DNA of 6,271 nucleotides from JAYOFM01 sp038117225 (GTDB lineage: Bacteria; Pseudomonadota; Alphaproteobacteria; Rhodospirillales; Casp-alpha2), in contig JAYOFM010000157.1 in the NCBI GenBank assembly GCA_038117225.1, positions 1 through 6,271 on the forward strand, read 5' to 3'. Shown here in pieces: positions 6,130 to 6,271 of the stretch; position 1 is the stretch's first letter; each line of letters starts with the position of its first letter. The position numbers and the translations under genes are program-made. The notes under the pieces are model-generated. The model made no database searches. It was not told where the DNA came from and saw only the letters and a program-made list of their open reading frames with translations.

Positions 6130-6149
6130 GGGCTAATTATCTGGGACAG
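6130..6149 (+). repeat. Second copy of the IS1595-type terminal repeat
   Basis: GGGCTAATTATCTGGGACAG matches 193-212 at 19 of 20 positions and in the same orientation, including the TAA that ends the transposase at the first site. The outermost CCCC seen at 213-216 is ATCT here, so the terminus is incomplete or diverged. It appears to be a relic of another IS1595-type element, cut off by IS630 copy B. Confidence 0.6.
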
Positions 6150-6204
6150 ATCTTAAAATATTGGTTTAAACATTATTTGGTTTGTTTTCCTAACTTGCGC
6201 TCGT

Positions 6205-6271
6205 TTATTTTGAGTCCATGACCCAAACACCATTCCAATCTTTTGGATTTTTACTTTTCATGATTTTACAA
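6205..6271 (-). pseudogene. Possible 3' end of an unrecognised gene (cut by window edge)
   Basis: On the minus strand an open frame enters from the right edge and reads CKIMKSKNPKDWNGVWVMDSK before TAA 6205-6207. It may be the last codons of a gene lying outside, but 22 codons are too few to judge. The rest of the tail, 6150-6204, is AT-rich and shows nothing identifiable. Confidence 0.2.

Noticed and set aside
1..6271. CRISPR arrays, tRNA or rRNA genes, toxin-antitoxin or defence systems
   Set aside because: No regularly spaced repeats, no cloverleaf-like or ribosomal RNA sequence, and no recognisable defence protein were seen on either strand.

Overview
The window looks like an accessory, insertion-sequence-rich stretch of a flagellated Gram-negative genome, most likely an alphaproteobacterium. 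That assignment is an inference from the IS630 transposase type, the IS1380- and IS1595-type remnants, and a TPR-glycosyltransferase of the kind common in Rhodospirillales-like genomes. No 16S or other marker gene is present to confirm it.

Layout. At 1-216 is the 3' end of an IS1595-family transposase gene with its terminal inverted repeat. An AT-rich leader (217-384) holds a hairpin followed by a T-run, and precedes motA (385-1179) and motB (1219-2022), an apparently intact stator operon. At 2077-2349, on the minus strand, is a relic that I read as the C-terminus and downstream end of an IS1380-family element. A very GC-rich gene follows (2385-3980), encoding six or so TPR repeats fused to a GT9-like transferase domain. 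Its stop codon overlaps that of a convergent, unrecognised gene (3977-4264, minus) whose 5' part is cut off by an IS630 element.

From about 4265 to 6126 lie two related but clearly different IS630-family elements joined head to head. Both have lost their 5' ends at a junction near 5281. Both keep an A7 run at the same codon, where a -1 shift joins the two halves of the transposase, so the two-frame structure is probably programmed frameshifting and not decay. Each copy also carries its own inactivating changes: a stop just after the shift in the plus copy; and a stop, a 12-nt deletion beside the catalytic Glu and a lost stop codon in the minus copy. Next to the plus copy is a second copy (6130-6149) of the 20-bp IS1595 end seen at 193-212, followed by an AT-rich tail (6150-6271) with at most the last codons of a minus-strand gene.

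How it fits together. MotA and MotB should form the ion-driven stator of the flagellar motor. The TPR-transferase could act in protein or flagellin glycosylation, but nothing here proves a link to motAB. The rest is mobile-element debris that has cut a gene, supplied new edges and probably brought formerly distant loci together. Base composition changes sharply: motA and both outer edges are AT-rich, motB is intermediate, and the TPR gene and IS630 block are GC-rich. I found no CRISPR array, tRNA, rRNA or convincing new defence or metabolic system.
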